Shown: piece after piece, positions 16,928 through 25,677 of the stretch
How positions within the stretch are numbered: the stretch's first letter is position 1
Layout of the letters: every line of letters starts with the position of its first letter
Assembly: GCA_012270555.1 (NCBI GenBank)
Contig: JAAXIC010000006.1
Span: 1 to 64,000, forward strand
Origin: Chloroflexota bacterium
GTDB lineage: Bacteria; Chloroflexota; UBA11872; VXOZ01
Direction: 5' to 3'
Length of the DNA: 64,000 nucleotides
Translations under genes and position numbers: made by a program
The notes under the pieces: generated by a model
What the model saw: the letters and a program-made list of their open reading frames with translations, nothing else
The model's database searches: none
What the model was told of the DNA's origin: nothing

Positions 16928-17983
16928 GTGCAACTCAGGCACTTCTTCGTTCGCAACAGCGACGCTCCGGAGCTCATCGAGCTTTTTCTCGTCGCGGGCG
17001 TAGCTTCGGTGCTGGCCATACGCGGCGCGCTTGCCGCCACCGGCTATCCGCAGTTGGGCGGCGAGGGACTGCACATTGCCCACATGCTCTGGGGCGGGCT
17101 CTTCATGACCGTTGCCCTGCTCGTGCTCTTTGCCGCCTTGGGGCGTGTGGCCCAGCGGCTCGCCGCCATTTTGGGGGGCATCGGGTTCGGCACCTTTATC
17201 GACGAGCTGGGCAAGTTCATCACCAGCGACAACAACTACTTCTACGAGCCCACCATCGGCCTGATCTACATCACCTTCATCGTAATCTTCCTGGTGCTCG
17301 AGGCCTTTCGGCGGCAGGAACCGGGGCCGAGCGAGGCGCTGGCAAATGCCTTCAACCAACTGGAATTGGCCGCCGGCAGACCCCTTGACGCGGAGACCAA
17401 GCAGAGCACGCTCAGCCTGCTCGCCAAGTCGGACACGTCCGATCCTGTCGTTCAAGGGCTAACGGCTTTCGTTCAGACCATCGAGCCGCAGCCAGTGCAG
17501 GATATGAGCTTCTACTTCCGGGCGCGGGACTACGCCGTGCAACTTTACAGCCGCGTGGTGCTCTCCCGCTGGTTCAGACCGGTCTTGATCACCTTCTTCC
17601 TGTTGGCGGCCGCTGTGCAAATTACTGCGGTGTTGCTCATCGCGTTGGCGCGCCTGCTAGTGAGCGATCCCAACACCCTGTCCCTTGGATTCACAGACAC
17701 GGCAAGCCTGTTTTCTGTCGCAGTATCCGGTGTGCTGACCTTCATTGGTATTTTCCAACTGCGGCGCTCTCGCCTCGCGGCCTACCACTGGTTCGTGCGC
17801 AGTGTGCTCGTGAGCATCTTTGTCACCCAGGTATTCACGTTTCTTGAGTCTGAACTCTCGGCGCTCTGGGGATTCACACTCAATATCCTGATATACACTG
17901 CGCTCAAGATCATGATCGAGCGCGAGCAGTTTATGGCTGCGGAGGCAGTGTCGGCGCTAGCCGCGGATGAGGCCGAGTCCTAA
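16928..17983 (+). CDS. Conserved multi-pass membrane protein
   Basis: A 351-residue membrane protein. The N-terminal half has four hydrophobic helices around a conserved-looking loop (HMLWGGLFM, GGIGFGTFIDELGKFITSDNNYFYEP). A cytoplasmic-type helical linker follows (residues ~120-200), then four more helices (about 215-335). Charged residues inside the first helical group (DELGKF) suggest a functional site, but I know no characterised homologue. The start is GTG at 16928, five bases after GAGGAGG, with no ATG upstream. Confidence 0.7.
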   Translation: MQLRHFFVRNSDAPELIELFLVAGVASVLAIRGALAATGYPQLGGEGLHIAHMLWGGLFMTVALLVLFAALGRVAQRLAAILGGIGFGTFIDELGKFITSDNNYFYEPTIGLIYITFIVIFLVLEAFRRQEPGPSEALANAFNQLELAAGRPLDAETKQSTLSLLAKSDTSDPVVQGLTAFVQTIEPQPVQDMSFYFRARDYAVQLYSRVVLSRWFRPVLITFFLLAAAVQITAVLLIALARLLVSDPNTLSLGFTDTASLFSVAVSGVLTFIGIFQLRRSRLAAYHWFVRSVLVSIFVTQVFTFLESELSALWGFTLNILIYTALKIMIEREQFMAAEAVSALAADEAES

Positions 17984-18012
17984 GCGCGATTCGATTGGAA
18001 TTGGATAAAGCG

Positions 18013-18672
18013 ATGCTGCGCGTACCCCGCACAAAAGCACAGGCACGAGCGAGCTACGACAGAATGAGCCGCTCGTACGATCTCTTTGCCGGTAACTTTG
18101 AGAAGAGGCTGCGGAATCTGGCCTTGGAGCGGCTGGATGTGGCGAGTGGCGAGGCCGTGCTTGAGATCGGCTTTGGCACGGGACATAGTCTGGAGCGCAT
18201 TGCCACGGCGGTGGGTGAGAAAGGGCGCGTGTCCGGCGTAGACCTATCTCGCGGCATGCTGACGGTCAGCCGCAAACGGCTTGACCGCGCGGGGCTTTCT
18301 GAAAGAGTCGAGCTGCACTGCGGGGATGCGGCGCAACTACCCTATGCTGATGAGGACTTTGACGCCGCCTTTATGAGCTTCACGCTGGAACTTTTCGATA
18401 CTCCCGAAATCCCAATCGTGCTTGGCGAAATCAAGCGTGTCCTGAAGACCGGCGGCAGGTTGGGCGTAGTGAGCTTATCCCGCGAGGACGGTCTTTCGCT
18501 CATGTTGCGCGTGTATGAATGGCTGCACCAGCGCCTGCCGCAATACATCGACTGCCGGCCGATCTACGTCGCCCAGGCGCTCCAGGACGCCGGGTTCCGG
18601 ATAGCCCACAGCGAGAAAGAGCGCCTCTGGGGTCTGCCCGCCAAGATTGCGGTCGGGATGAAGGGTGAGTAG
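18013..18672 (+). CDS. Class I SAM-dependent methyltransferase
   Basis: A 219-residue methyltransferase of the UbiE/COQ5-like type. Motif I VLEIGFGTGHSLE binds S-adenosylmethionine; the acidic VSGVDLSRGML and CGDAAQLPYADEDFDAAFMSF follow, then LKTGGRLGVVSLSRE. The substrate region does not identify the acceptor. It begins about 30 bp after the membrane protein gene, so the two may be co-transcribed. The start is uncertain: ATG at 18013 is preferred, and a TTG at 17995 is also in frame; neither has a strong ribosome-binding site. Confidence 0.85.
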   Translation: MLRVPRTKAQARASYDRMSRSYDLFAGNFEKRLRNLALERLDVASGEAVLEIGFGTGHSLERIATAVGEKGRVSGVDLSRGMLTVSRKRLDRAGLSERVELHCGDAAQLPYADEDFDAAFMSFTLELFDTPEIPIVLGEIKRVLKTGGRLGVVSLSREDGLSLMLRVYEWLHQRLPQYIDCRPIYVAQALQDAGFRIAHSEKERLWGLPAKIAVGMKGE

Positions 18673-18721
18673 GCAAGACGGGCGGCGTCACCGACGATCA
18701 CCCTTGACCCGACCGTCAGGC

Positions 18722-18749
18722 GTAGGGGCACGATATATCGTGCCCCTAC
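18722..18749. repeat. 28-bp palindrome, family A, copy 2
   Basis: Identical to the copy at 11450-11477, with left half GTAGGGGCACGATA. It lies between convergent genes. Confidence 0.9.
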
Positions 18750-18915
18750 CGTGATTACGTGCGCTTCTTCCCACGCGTTGCGTCCGAGAGATGCCGGGCC
18801 GCAGTCAGGATGGATTCCCGAATTACGCGGGTATGGTGGACACGAGGTACCACTCTACGGGGCAAACGTGCCGTTGCCGCGGACAATGGTCTGCGACTCA
18901 ATGTCAGACGTCTTC

Positions 18916-20130
18916 TTAGTCTTGCATAGCTTCGCGCAGCATATCCAGCGCGGCGTTCTCATGCGAGAAGATGTCACTGATCTGCGGCTGCATGCGCCCA
19001 AAGAGATCGTTGATCCATGCCTCGTCACGGGGGAAGGCAGCGTCGGCATCCGGGCGCATGGCTTCGAATTCCTTGCCAAGACCCACAATTGTGTCCGCCT
19101 GATCGTCCCCGCCAGCCATGATGGCAGCTTCGCGTCGATCGAGCACATCCCGGGCGGCGGCAAGGGACTCGACCGCGGGATCGAGGGACATCTCCGCGAG
19201 TGCGCGCCACTTTGCGCCAATGGCACGGTATTCTGCGGCGGCGTCATCCAAGACCGGTGCTCCCAGGACTACCGCGGCTTCCGCAAGAAAGTCGGCATAC
19301 ATGCCGCGCAGGGCGGTGCCGTCACTGCCTTCGTGCATGATGCCTTCGTACACCGAGACCAGACCGGAGAAGAGGCACTTTCCTTCCGCGAATACGGTGG
19401 GCCAGCCTTTGGCATTCTTGGTATCCGTGAGCATTCGCGCCCACTTGCGCAGCGTGGGCAGCGCGAATGAGGTTGACTTCGACCCCAGATACTCGATGTT
19501 CCCTTGAATGCCGTCTCTGATGGCTGCCGGTAGGTCCATAGATTCCGGCGGCGAAAGCAGTAGGAGGCGGTTCTTGAATGACGGGATGCGCTGGCGCGCG
19601 GCGGTAAGCGACGCGCTCGGCACCGTGAACGGCACCGCGCCTGTGTCGTCTATTGTGAACGAATCTGCCGTGGCATCGTAACCGCAAGCGGTTACAACCC
19701 AACTGAACCAGCCCGTGTCGTCGGGATCGCGATTGTAGTAGTCAAGCAGCTCGCGTTCCAACCAGAGAATCGCGGGCTTCCCCGCCGCCAGGGCGTCGTG
19801 CAGCGTCTGGCCCGCTTTCTTCATGCCGCCGGTCTCATGAAACTCGGATGTGACGCCGATCCGCTTACAGAAATTCTCGACATAGCGCACCGGATAGTTG
19901 AACAGGTGTTGCCAGCCGAACACGATCGCCGGCCGGTTATGCTCCTTGAACTCCCAGAGGATGTAGCACGCGCCCAAGCCGCCCGCAATGCCAAATACCA
20001 TGGCCTCCGTGAAGGGCTCACCCGTGGCCGGATTCTTCACGCCCAAATATCGCAGACAGTTGGCGATCGTGGCGGTCTCCGGGTGAATGCCGCCAAAGTG
20101 CTCGTAGCCATTGATTACGGTAGGGGTCAT
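18916..20130 (-). CDS. BtrH-like protein (BtrH_N plus DUF4872-type layout)
   Basis: A 404-residue protein. The N-terminal HFGGIHPETATIANCLRYLGV, followed by FGIAGGLGACYILWEF and a strand-rich acyltransferase-like region, matches the pattern of the butirosin biosynthesis protein H N-terminal domain. The C-terminal helical part resembles DUF4872. BtrH moves an acyl group from a carrier protein onto an aminoglycoside, but most homologues have no known role. The histidine-cysteine usual at the start of the domain reads His-Pro here (residues 16-17). GGAG precedes ATG 20130. No carrier-protein or aminoglycoside genes are nearby, so a biosynthetic role is not supported. Confidence 0.65.
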   Translation of the reverse strand: MTPTVINGYEHFGGIHPETATIANCLRYLGVKNPATGEPFTEAMVFGIAGGLGACYILWEFKEHNRPAIVFGWQHLFNYPVRYVENFCKRIGVTSEFHETGGMKKAGQTLHDALAAGKPAILWLERELLDYYNRDPDDTGWFSWVVTACGYDATADSFTIDDTGAVPFTVPSASLTAARQRIPSFKNRLLLLSPPESMDLPAAIRDGIQGNIEYLGSKSTSFALPTLRKWARMLTDTKNAKGWPTVFAEGKCLFSGLVSVYEGIMHEGSDGTALRGMYADFLAEAAVVLGAPVLDDAAAEYRAIGAKWRALAEMSLDPAVESLAAARDVLDRREAAIMAGGDDQADTIVGLGKEFEAMRPDADAAFPRDEAWINDLFGRMQPQISDIFSHENAALDMLREAMQD

Positions 20131-20246
20131 GTGTGCTCCGTTTCTGTTCGTAGTTATTCCTATTCCTGACCGCTGAGCACCTGCACTGCGCCGTTTGGGC
20201 AAACGCCGCTGCTACGGGTTATCCAAGCCTGAACTCACGCGTCATC

Positions 20247-21113
20247 CTAATCGTCTTCTATGATCCCTTTGGCTTCCTCAGTCATCTCATACTTTCGAGG
20301 CTTGGACTCTTGCCGTTTAACTCCTCGCTCTTTCAGAATCGGCCAAACTTTGTTGCCGAACTCTATCCCAAATTGTGGACCTGACATACCGGCCATAGGA
20401 TGTCTTGGCAAGTATTCTTTGATGATTGCCTGACACTCTGTACTCTTGAAAACACTTACGGGAATCTGCTTCATAATCAGTTCGGCAATCTCATTGAGTT
20501 GCCCTGCGTTGTTTTCGCCCTTCTTGGTCGAGCGCATGGGGGACTTAGATTGAGTCTTGGTCTTGGCTGGAAAACGCACTACGTGGATATGGTCATTGGG
20601 GAAATACTCTCTTATAGTGGCTGATCGTGTCTTGTCACGGTCAGTCATCACCCAGAGGAACGGGGGTTTTCTTTGATTCAACTCTTTCAATTTCACATAG
20701 ACTGCCATGAAGTCACTATCGTCACTCATGGCAGCCACGAATTGCGTATTGCCGGACAAGAAGTCAGTCACAGCGTCGAGCGCCATTGTGATGTCTGCTG
20801 CATTCTTGGATGGCTGCTTGCTAAAGTGCTGAGTCCCTCGGACTGTTAACACCAATTGGGAATATTTACTCTCAGCCCACATTTCCCATAGTTGCGCTTG
20901 GTCTGCTTGGACGTAGAGGTTCAACCGTTTGAGAGGAGGTATCTCATTGGGCCAAGATTCAATAACCCCTTGAACAAGAGCCTGGGCACTATCTTGAAGG
21001 TTCTCGGTATCTACATATAGCGTTGCCCCTGCGGGTTGCCCAGTAGCACCAAGAACAGCAGGAGACTGGTCAGCCTGCTTCGGCGGGTTATCGCAATGAT
21101 TATCTGTGTTAAT
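20247..21113 (-). CDS. NYN-domain (PIN-like) nuclease with ATT start codon
   Basis: A 288-residue protein if started at ATT 21113. The NYN fold is indicated by LYVDTENLQD (Asp35), KNAADITMALDAV (Asp107) and VAAMSDDSDFMAVYVKL (Asp131, Asp134), the expected acidic metal-binding set of LabA/DUF88-type RNases. A basic linker and a C-terminal ~90-residue helical domain follow. The only usual start codon, TTG at 20924, would delete Asp35. The frame is open upstream, and AGGAGG ends seven bases before ATT. Base composition is visibly more A+T-rich than the neighbours, suggesting transfer. It lies 51 bp downstream of murD on the same strand. Confidence 0.75.
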   Translation of the reverse strand: MNTDNHCDNPPKQADQSPAVLGATGQPAGATLYVDTENLQDSAQALVQGVIESWPNEIPPLKRLNLYVQADQAQLWEMWAESKYSQLVLTVRGTQHFSKQPSKNAADITMALDAVTDFLSGNTQFVAAMSDDSDFMAVYVKLKELNQRKPPFLWVMTDRDKTRSATIREYFPNDHIHVVRFPAKTKTQSKSPMRSTKKGENNAGQLNEIAELIMKQIPVSVFKSTECQAIIKEYLPRHPMAGMSGPQFGIEFGNKVWPILKERGVKRQESKPRKYEMTEEAKGIIEDD

Positions 21114-21126
21114 GCAATTACCTCCT
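21111..21126 (-). promoter_or_regulatory. Strong Shine-Dalgarno with ATT start
   Basis: On the minus strand AGGAGG (21126-21121), seven bases and ATT (21113-21111) form an initiation site that decides the start of the NYN gene. No in-frame ATG, GTG or TTG lies between the upstream in-frame TAG and codon 64. Confidence 0.6.
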
Positions 21127-21164
21127 AGAGTCCAGACATTTCTTGCCTTCGTCCACCCATGCTA

Positions 21165-22517
21165 TCACTCCGGCAAAGCAGCGACCCACGTCCGAAAGGC
21201 GTCACCCCGCTCGAACTCGTGTGTGAACATACCAAAGGACGCGCACCCTGGTGAGAGGATGACGGCATCGCCGCTGCGGGCCAGGGCGACGGCCTGCTCC
21301 AGCGCCTGCGCGATGTCCGCATAGCGTCCTGCGACCGGCAGAGGCAACGCCGCCGCCAACTGGTCCGTGGCGCTGCCTTCCAAAAGCACGATGCCTCGAA
21401 TCGTGTCTTGGTGGTCGTGTAACGTCTGCGCCAGACCCGAAAAATCGAGGCGCTTATCCGCGCCACCCAGCAGGAGGACTTTCGGGCCGGGAATAGTCTC
21501 GATACAGGCAACGGTGGCGGTGGGCATGGTAGCGGTGGTGTCGTTGATGAAACGGATACCGTGCCACTCCCGCACAAGCTCCTGCCGGTGCGGCACGCCC
21601 GTGAAATTCCGCACAGCCGTTGCAATAACGCTGTCGTTCACGTCCCACTGTCGTGCCGCGGCGCTCGCCGCAGCCATATTTACCCGCTGGTGCGCACCGC
21701 TCTCCGGCGCGTCCGCCGCTCCGGGAATAGCATCTTGACCGGAGAACCACACTACCTTGCCCGGAGCCCGCGCGCCCATGGCTCGCGTGTATTCATTGTC
21801 CCGGTTGAGAACAGCCACGTCAGTCTGGCGCTGGCAACGCACATTGATCTCTTTGGCAGCGGCGTAGTCGTCCATGCCCGCATAGCGGTTGAGGTGGTCG
21901 ATCAGCACGTTCGTCACCACGGCCAAGGGCGGACTGTACTCATGCGGCACGAAGGCTTCCAACTGCCAGCTCGAAAGCTCCAGCACCACACGCGTCTCCG
22001 CTGTAATCTCCGCAAGCTGGCTCAGCATCGAGATGCGCAAGTTGCCGGCGGTCACGACGTGATAGCCCGCGGCGTCCAGCATCTGGGAAAGCAGCACGGT
22101 AGTCGTGGTCTTGCCTTTGGTGCCAGTGATTCCCGCTATGAATTCACTGGGACATGCCTGTACAAATAGACTGCTCTCCATCTCAATGCGAGCGCCCGCT
22201 TCCTGTGCCAAGGCCAGGTACGGTGAATCCAATGGCACGGCGGGGTTGCGCAGCACGAGATCGGCATGACGAAAATCCGCGTCCTCATGCCTTCCCAACA
22301 CATAACGCAGCGGCAAGCCTTCCAGTTCAGCCAAAGACGGTTGTAGCGTCGCCTCATCGCGGAGGTCCGTCACCGTTACCATAGCGCCCTGAGCCGCCAG
22401 ATACTGGGCTACGCCGACACCGCCGCCATGCAGACCCAGCCCCATGACCACGGCGCGGCAGCCGGCAAGGTTTCCCTCGCCACGCTCCAAACGGTCGCTT
22501 GCACGTGATTGTTCCAT
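21165..22517 (-). CDS. murD: UDP-N-acetylmuramoyl-L-alanine:D-glutamate ligase
   Basis: A 450-residue Mur ligase adding D-Glu to UDP-MurNAc-L-Ala in cytoplasmic peptidoglycan precursor synthesis. It has an N-terminal Rossmann-like domain (VVMGLGLHGGGVGVA), the ATP-binding GITGTKGKTTTT near residue 130, LELSSWQLEAF, TNVLIDHLNRYAG and, in the C-terminal domain, FINDTTATMPTA, LLLGGADKRLDF and LSPGCASFGMF. The last two are MurD-like. The start is taken at ATG 22517; a TTG at 22559 is possible. It lies outside a dcw cluster. Confidence 0.93.
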   Translation of the reverse strand: MEQSRASDRLERGEGNLAGCRAVVMGLGLHGGGVGVAQYLAAQGAMVTVTDLRDEATLQPSLAELEGLPLRYVLGRHEDADFRHADLVLRNPAVPLDSPYLALAQEAGARIEMESSLFVQACPSEFIAGITGTKGKTTTTVLLSQMLDAAGYHVVTAGNLRISMLSQLAEITAETRVVLELSSWQLEAFVPHEYSPPLAVVTNVLIDHLNRYAGMDDYAAAKEINVRCQRQTDVAVLNRDNEYTRAMGARAPGKVVWFSGQDAIPGAADAPESGAHQRVNMAAASAAARQWDVNDSVIATAVRNFTGVPHRQELVREWHGIRFINDTTATMPTATVACIETIPGPKVLLLGGADKRLDFSGLAQTLHDHQDTIRGIVLLEGSATDQLAAALPLPVAGRYADIAQALEQAVALARSGDAVILSPGCASFGMFTHEFERGDAFRTWVAALPE

Positions 22518-22969
22518 ACTCTTACCACAATACTTGTGCCCTTGGCCGTACACGGGCAAGAATCACCTCTCGGCTTCCACTTAGGAGATCCTTGCCCAAG
22601 CTTGCGCACTGGGCCGGATCAGCCAAATCTCATTCTGCTGGTATCGGGACTGCCTGGCTCCGAATCTCCCTCACCCCCGAATCATCCGATTCTACGTATC
22701 GGCGTACGGGGCAGGCTCTAGCCCTCTCCCAGTGGGAGAGGGGACTTTCTCGCCGCAGCATGGGTTTTTTGGTGGTCTCCCTGCGGAGAGGGAGGTAGGA
22801 CCGCTCGTGCGCAGAATAGCCATCTCGTGCTCAGGCTTCCTTTCTGGCAATAGGAGTAGCCCGAGAGTTCCTTTGCTACTATTGTACTATGCAGCTTCCG
22901 CCACGCGGCGGCGATTGGACGCCGGCAAAGCTGCGCCGTGCGCTCTCTTGAGTACGAAACGTTACTGGT
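22518..22969. other. Intergenic region between divergent genes with CTCTCCC repeat
   Basis: This gap separates murD and the glycosyltransferase. Positions 22722-22743 are a CCCTCTCCC-AGT-GGGAGAGGG hairpin, preceded by TACGGGGCAGGCTCTAG, the same composite unit as at 49517-49576. No gene is visible. Confidence 0.6.
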
Positions 22970-24274
22970 ATGGCACGTTTCTTCTTCGTTTCGATTCCCG
23001 CCGCTGGGCACGTCCATCCCACGCTTCCGCTTGTGCAGGCGCTCATGGCACGCGGGCACGAGGTCGGTTACGCTTCCGGACCTGGCGTGGAGCAGACCGT
23101 CGCACCGTTGGTTACGCGGTACTTTCCGGCGGGTCCGCCTATCACAGCGGAAGAGGCCCTGACGCGCTGGCCAGAGTTTGGGCGGCTGCGCGGCAAGCAG
23201 GGGCTGGACTTCTTGGCTCGTGAGGTAATGTTTCCGTTTGCCGCCACCGCTGCCCGCGAAGTCTTGGATGCCGTGACGTCGTGGCAACCCGACGTGCTCG
23301 TATTCGATTCCTTCACCCATCTTGCCAGCATCGTGGCGCACGTCACCGGCCTGCCGTGGGCAACGACGACCGTATTTCCCGGTCTGATGGAGAGCAAGGG
23401 CGCACACCCCTTTGGGATCGGATTGCCCTATCCTCCAAGCTCTCTCCAGCGCCTCGTCGCGCCGCTGTTCTGGCCGCTCCTGCGTTTTGCGGCGCGCAGA
23501 CACGACCGTCAGTTCAACGCGATCAGGGCAGAATTCGGTTTGCCGCCTATCCGCGATAGCTTTCTCAAGAGTACGCTGTCTCCGTTCTTGGTGCTCGCGC
23601 TCATGCCGCCGGAGTTCGAATACCCGCGGCGAGCCTGGCCGCCCCACGTGCACTTCGTTGGCCCGTCTCTCTGGGACCGTCCGCATGACTATGCAGTGCC
23701 GGACTGGCTGGCGGGCTTGCCAAGCGAACGTCCCCTTGTCTACGCGACCATCGGTACGGTGCAAAGTCTCTACCAGTCTGCGTTCTTTGAGACGCTTTTT
23801 GACGCGGCGCGGGGCCTCGACGCGGACGTGGTGGTTACAACGGGCGGCAACCCTGCCGATCTGCCCACGCCGCCGTGCAACGTGCGGGTGGAACGCTATG
23901 TGCCCAACAGCCTCATCATTCCCAAGGCACAGCTTGTGGTGCACCATGGCGGCGCGAGTTCGACAGTAGGCACACTGCTGCACGGCAAGCCCGCCGTGGT
24001 TGCGCCCTTTGCGCACGACCAGCCGGACAACGCCCAGCGCGTACGGTGGCTCGGCGCGGGAACCGCGATTGACCCCTTCGAAGTATCGAGCACGGCGCTG
24101 CGCGGAGCTATTGAGACAGTGCTTGCTTCAACCGCAATGCACGATCGCGCCGCCTCGCTTGGCGAGCAGTTGCGGCAATACGACGCCGGCCAAACCGCCG
24201 CAAAACTGCTGGAGAAACTAGCGGAAACGCAGGCGTCGGTGTACCGGGAAGAAATACGGCACACCGGGACGTAG
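22970..24274 (+). CDS. MGT-like glycosyltransferase (GT1 family)
   Basis: A 434-residue GT-B fold glycosyltransferase of the UDP-glycosyltransferase/macrolide type, which transfers sugar from a nucleotide donor to a small lipophilic acceptor. N-terminal acceptor domain: FFVSIPAAGHVHPTLPLVQAL. C-terminal donor-binding signature: HHGGASSTVGTLLHGKPAVVAPFAHDQPDNAQRV near residues 325-358. The acceptor could be a carotenoid, sterol or polyketide. The neighbouring convergent gene is a polysaccharide deacetylase, only 14 bp away at the 3' end. Confidence 0.88.
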   Translation: MARFFFVSIPAAGHVHPTLPLVQALMARGHEVGYASGPGVEQTVAPLVTRYFPAGPPITAEEALTRWPEFGRLRGKQGLDFLAREVMFPFAATAAREVLDAVTSWQPDVLVFDSFTHLASIVAHVTGLPWATTTVFPGLMESKGAHPFGIGLPYPPSSLQRLVAPLFWPLLRFAARRHDRQFNAIRAEFGLPPIRDSFLKSTLSPFLVLALMPPEFEYPRRAWPPHVHFVGPSLWDRPHDYAVPDWLAGLPSERPLVYATIGTVQSLYQSAFFETLFDAARGLDADVVVTTGGNPADLPTPPCNVRVERYVPNSLIIPKAQLVVHHGGASSTVGTLLHGKPAVVAPFAHDQPDNAQRVRWLGAGTAIDPFEVSSTALRGAIETVLASTAMHDRAASLGEQLRQYDAGQTAAKLLEKLAETQASVYREEIRHTGT

Positions 24275-24288
24275 AGGCTCATCCCCTC

Positions 24289-25140
24289 CTAGGTTTCCAA
24301 TGCGCCTTCCAGATAGCGGCGAAAAGCTGCGGGCGTGAAGATGAGCGCGTTGATCTCCATAGACGGCAGACGGTAGGGATCGGCATCGCGCGTGATGTAC
24401 CGCGCGGCGTGGGGCGGGCCGCCATCAGGTTCATCCGCGCCGGGCACGCCCACCAAGTCCGCGTAGCGAGTCTTGCGACCGTCCACTTGATACTCCGCGC
24501 CGACGATCCACAAGCGTCCGAAACGGTAGCGCGCTTTCACCTCGCGTTCCGCAATGCTGCTCCAACTGGTGCCGGTGAAAGCAAAGTCCTGGGGCGTGAT
24601 GCCGAGGTGCCGCTCAATCGTCTCGTCACATTGCGCAAGCTCGGCGCGCAGCTTGGCGCCGGTGGGGTCTTCCCGGCTGAGTTCGGAGAGGTTGGGGTGA
24701 GTAACCGTATGCGCGCCGATCTGCCAGCCGGCCTCCGCCAGTTCAGCGGCCTCTTCCCAAAGCAAAATCTCCCGCTCGGTAAAGTCCGGCACGCCTGCTT
24801 CGTACATGTCGTTCATCAGCCCCGTATTGATGAAGAGGTTGGCCGTGTAGCCGTAGCGCGCCAGCACGGGCATCACCTCATGGCGCATGGACTTCATCGG
24901 ATGATCGAAGTCGAACATGATCGGGCGCTCAGGCAGCGTGCCGCCCTGCCACAACCATGCGGCGAGATCGTCGTAGCTGATTGACTGGAAACCTAGCTCA
25001 TGGGCAATCGCGACCAGTTGCGCGAAATGGTCCTGGGTCAGCGGATTCCGCTTGCCCGGAATCTGGTCGGTACCGTGCGACATGGTTATAGGAATTCTCA
25101 CGGGCACCGGCTCCTTGGCTGCTAATGGCGGGACGTGCAT
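24289..25140 (-). CDS. Polysaccharide deacetylase family protein (NodB-like)
   Basis: A 283-residue carbohydrate esterase 4-like protein. Motif 2 (IGAHTVTHPNLSEL) has the expected metal-binding histidines. Motif 1 reads MFDFDHPMKS instead of the usual TFDDG, keeping two aspartates but in altered spacing. FINTG and the LSREDPTGAKLRAEL helix also fit. No signal peptide is seen from the ATG at 25140. Earlier in-frame starts up to 25320 run through dispersed repeats and look spurious. The true start may also be ATG 25083. The substrate is not deducible. Confidence 0.75.
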   Translation of the reverse strand: MHVPPLAAKEPVPVRIPITMSHGTDQIPGKRNPLTQDHFAQLVAIAHELGFQSISYDDLAAWLWQGGTLPERPIMFDFDHPMKSMRHEVMPVLARYGYTANLFINTGLMNDMYEAGVPDFTEREILLWEEAAELAEAGWQIGAHTVTHPNLSELSREDPTGAKLRAELAQCDETIERHLGITPQDFAFTGTSWSSIAEREVKARYRFGRLWIVGAEYQVDGRKTRYADLVGVPGADEPDGGPPHAARYITRDADPYRLPSMEINALIFTPAAFRRYLEGALET

Positions 25141-25677
25141 CCAGTGTAACCGACGCCGCAGCGATTGGCTGACGACACCGTAGGCGCCCTCCCCGTTCGC
25201 GCCGTAATGTGTGCGCCGTTCGTGCTGAGGGCTGCGCGAAGCCTGGGCTTTACGAAAACCCTTGTCGAAGCATGGGCGGCAGTGAATATAAAGGCAATAC
25301 GGGTTCAGCTCTCCGTTCACCTTTCGACAGGCTCAAGGCGAACGGGAGGGTCAGCGGGGATCTTGCCGTTCGTGCTGAGCCTGTCGAAGCATGAGCGGCG
25401 GGAGTGAAGGAAAAACTTGCACTGCCCTCCACTTGCCTTTCGACAAGCTCAAGGCGAACGGAGAGGTTTCCATTCGCTCAGGGCGTACGGAGACCCTTCG
25501 ACCTTTCGACTGGCTCAGGACGGGCAAGCTCAGAGCGAGCGGATTCGAGGGTGGCATGGTTGGACATTGCCCCCTCTCCCATGTGCCGTGTGTTCCCTGC
25601 CGCACAGTGTATAATCACACGTAATCGAGCAGAGATGGCGTTCACAATAGCGATCAAAAAAAGAGAAGGACGAAGGT
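25141..25677. repeat. Cluster of TTCGACAGGCTCAGGACGAAC-type repeats
   Basis: This 537-bp gap holds at least five variants of the repeat (TTCGACAGGCTCAAGGCGAAC at 25325-25345, its reverse complement at 25368-25390, TTCGACAAGCTCAAGGCGAAC at 25439-25459, and degenerate copies near 25217 and 25506). Single copies lie near 30546, 47318 and 63050. No gene is supported here. Confidence 0.75.

Noticed and set aside
18751-19470. Plus-strand open frame of 239 codons
   Set aside because: It is antisense to the BtrH-like gene, begins in repeat-flanked sequence, and has no ribosome-binding site or family resemblance.
22718-24016. Minus-strand open frame of 432 codons
   Set aside because: It is antisense to the glycosyltransferase, whose GT1 motifs are clear; the composition (Arg/His-rich, low complexity) is that of a shadow frame.
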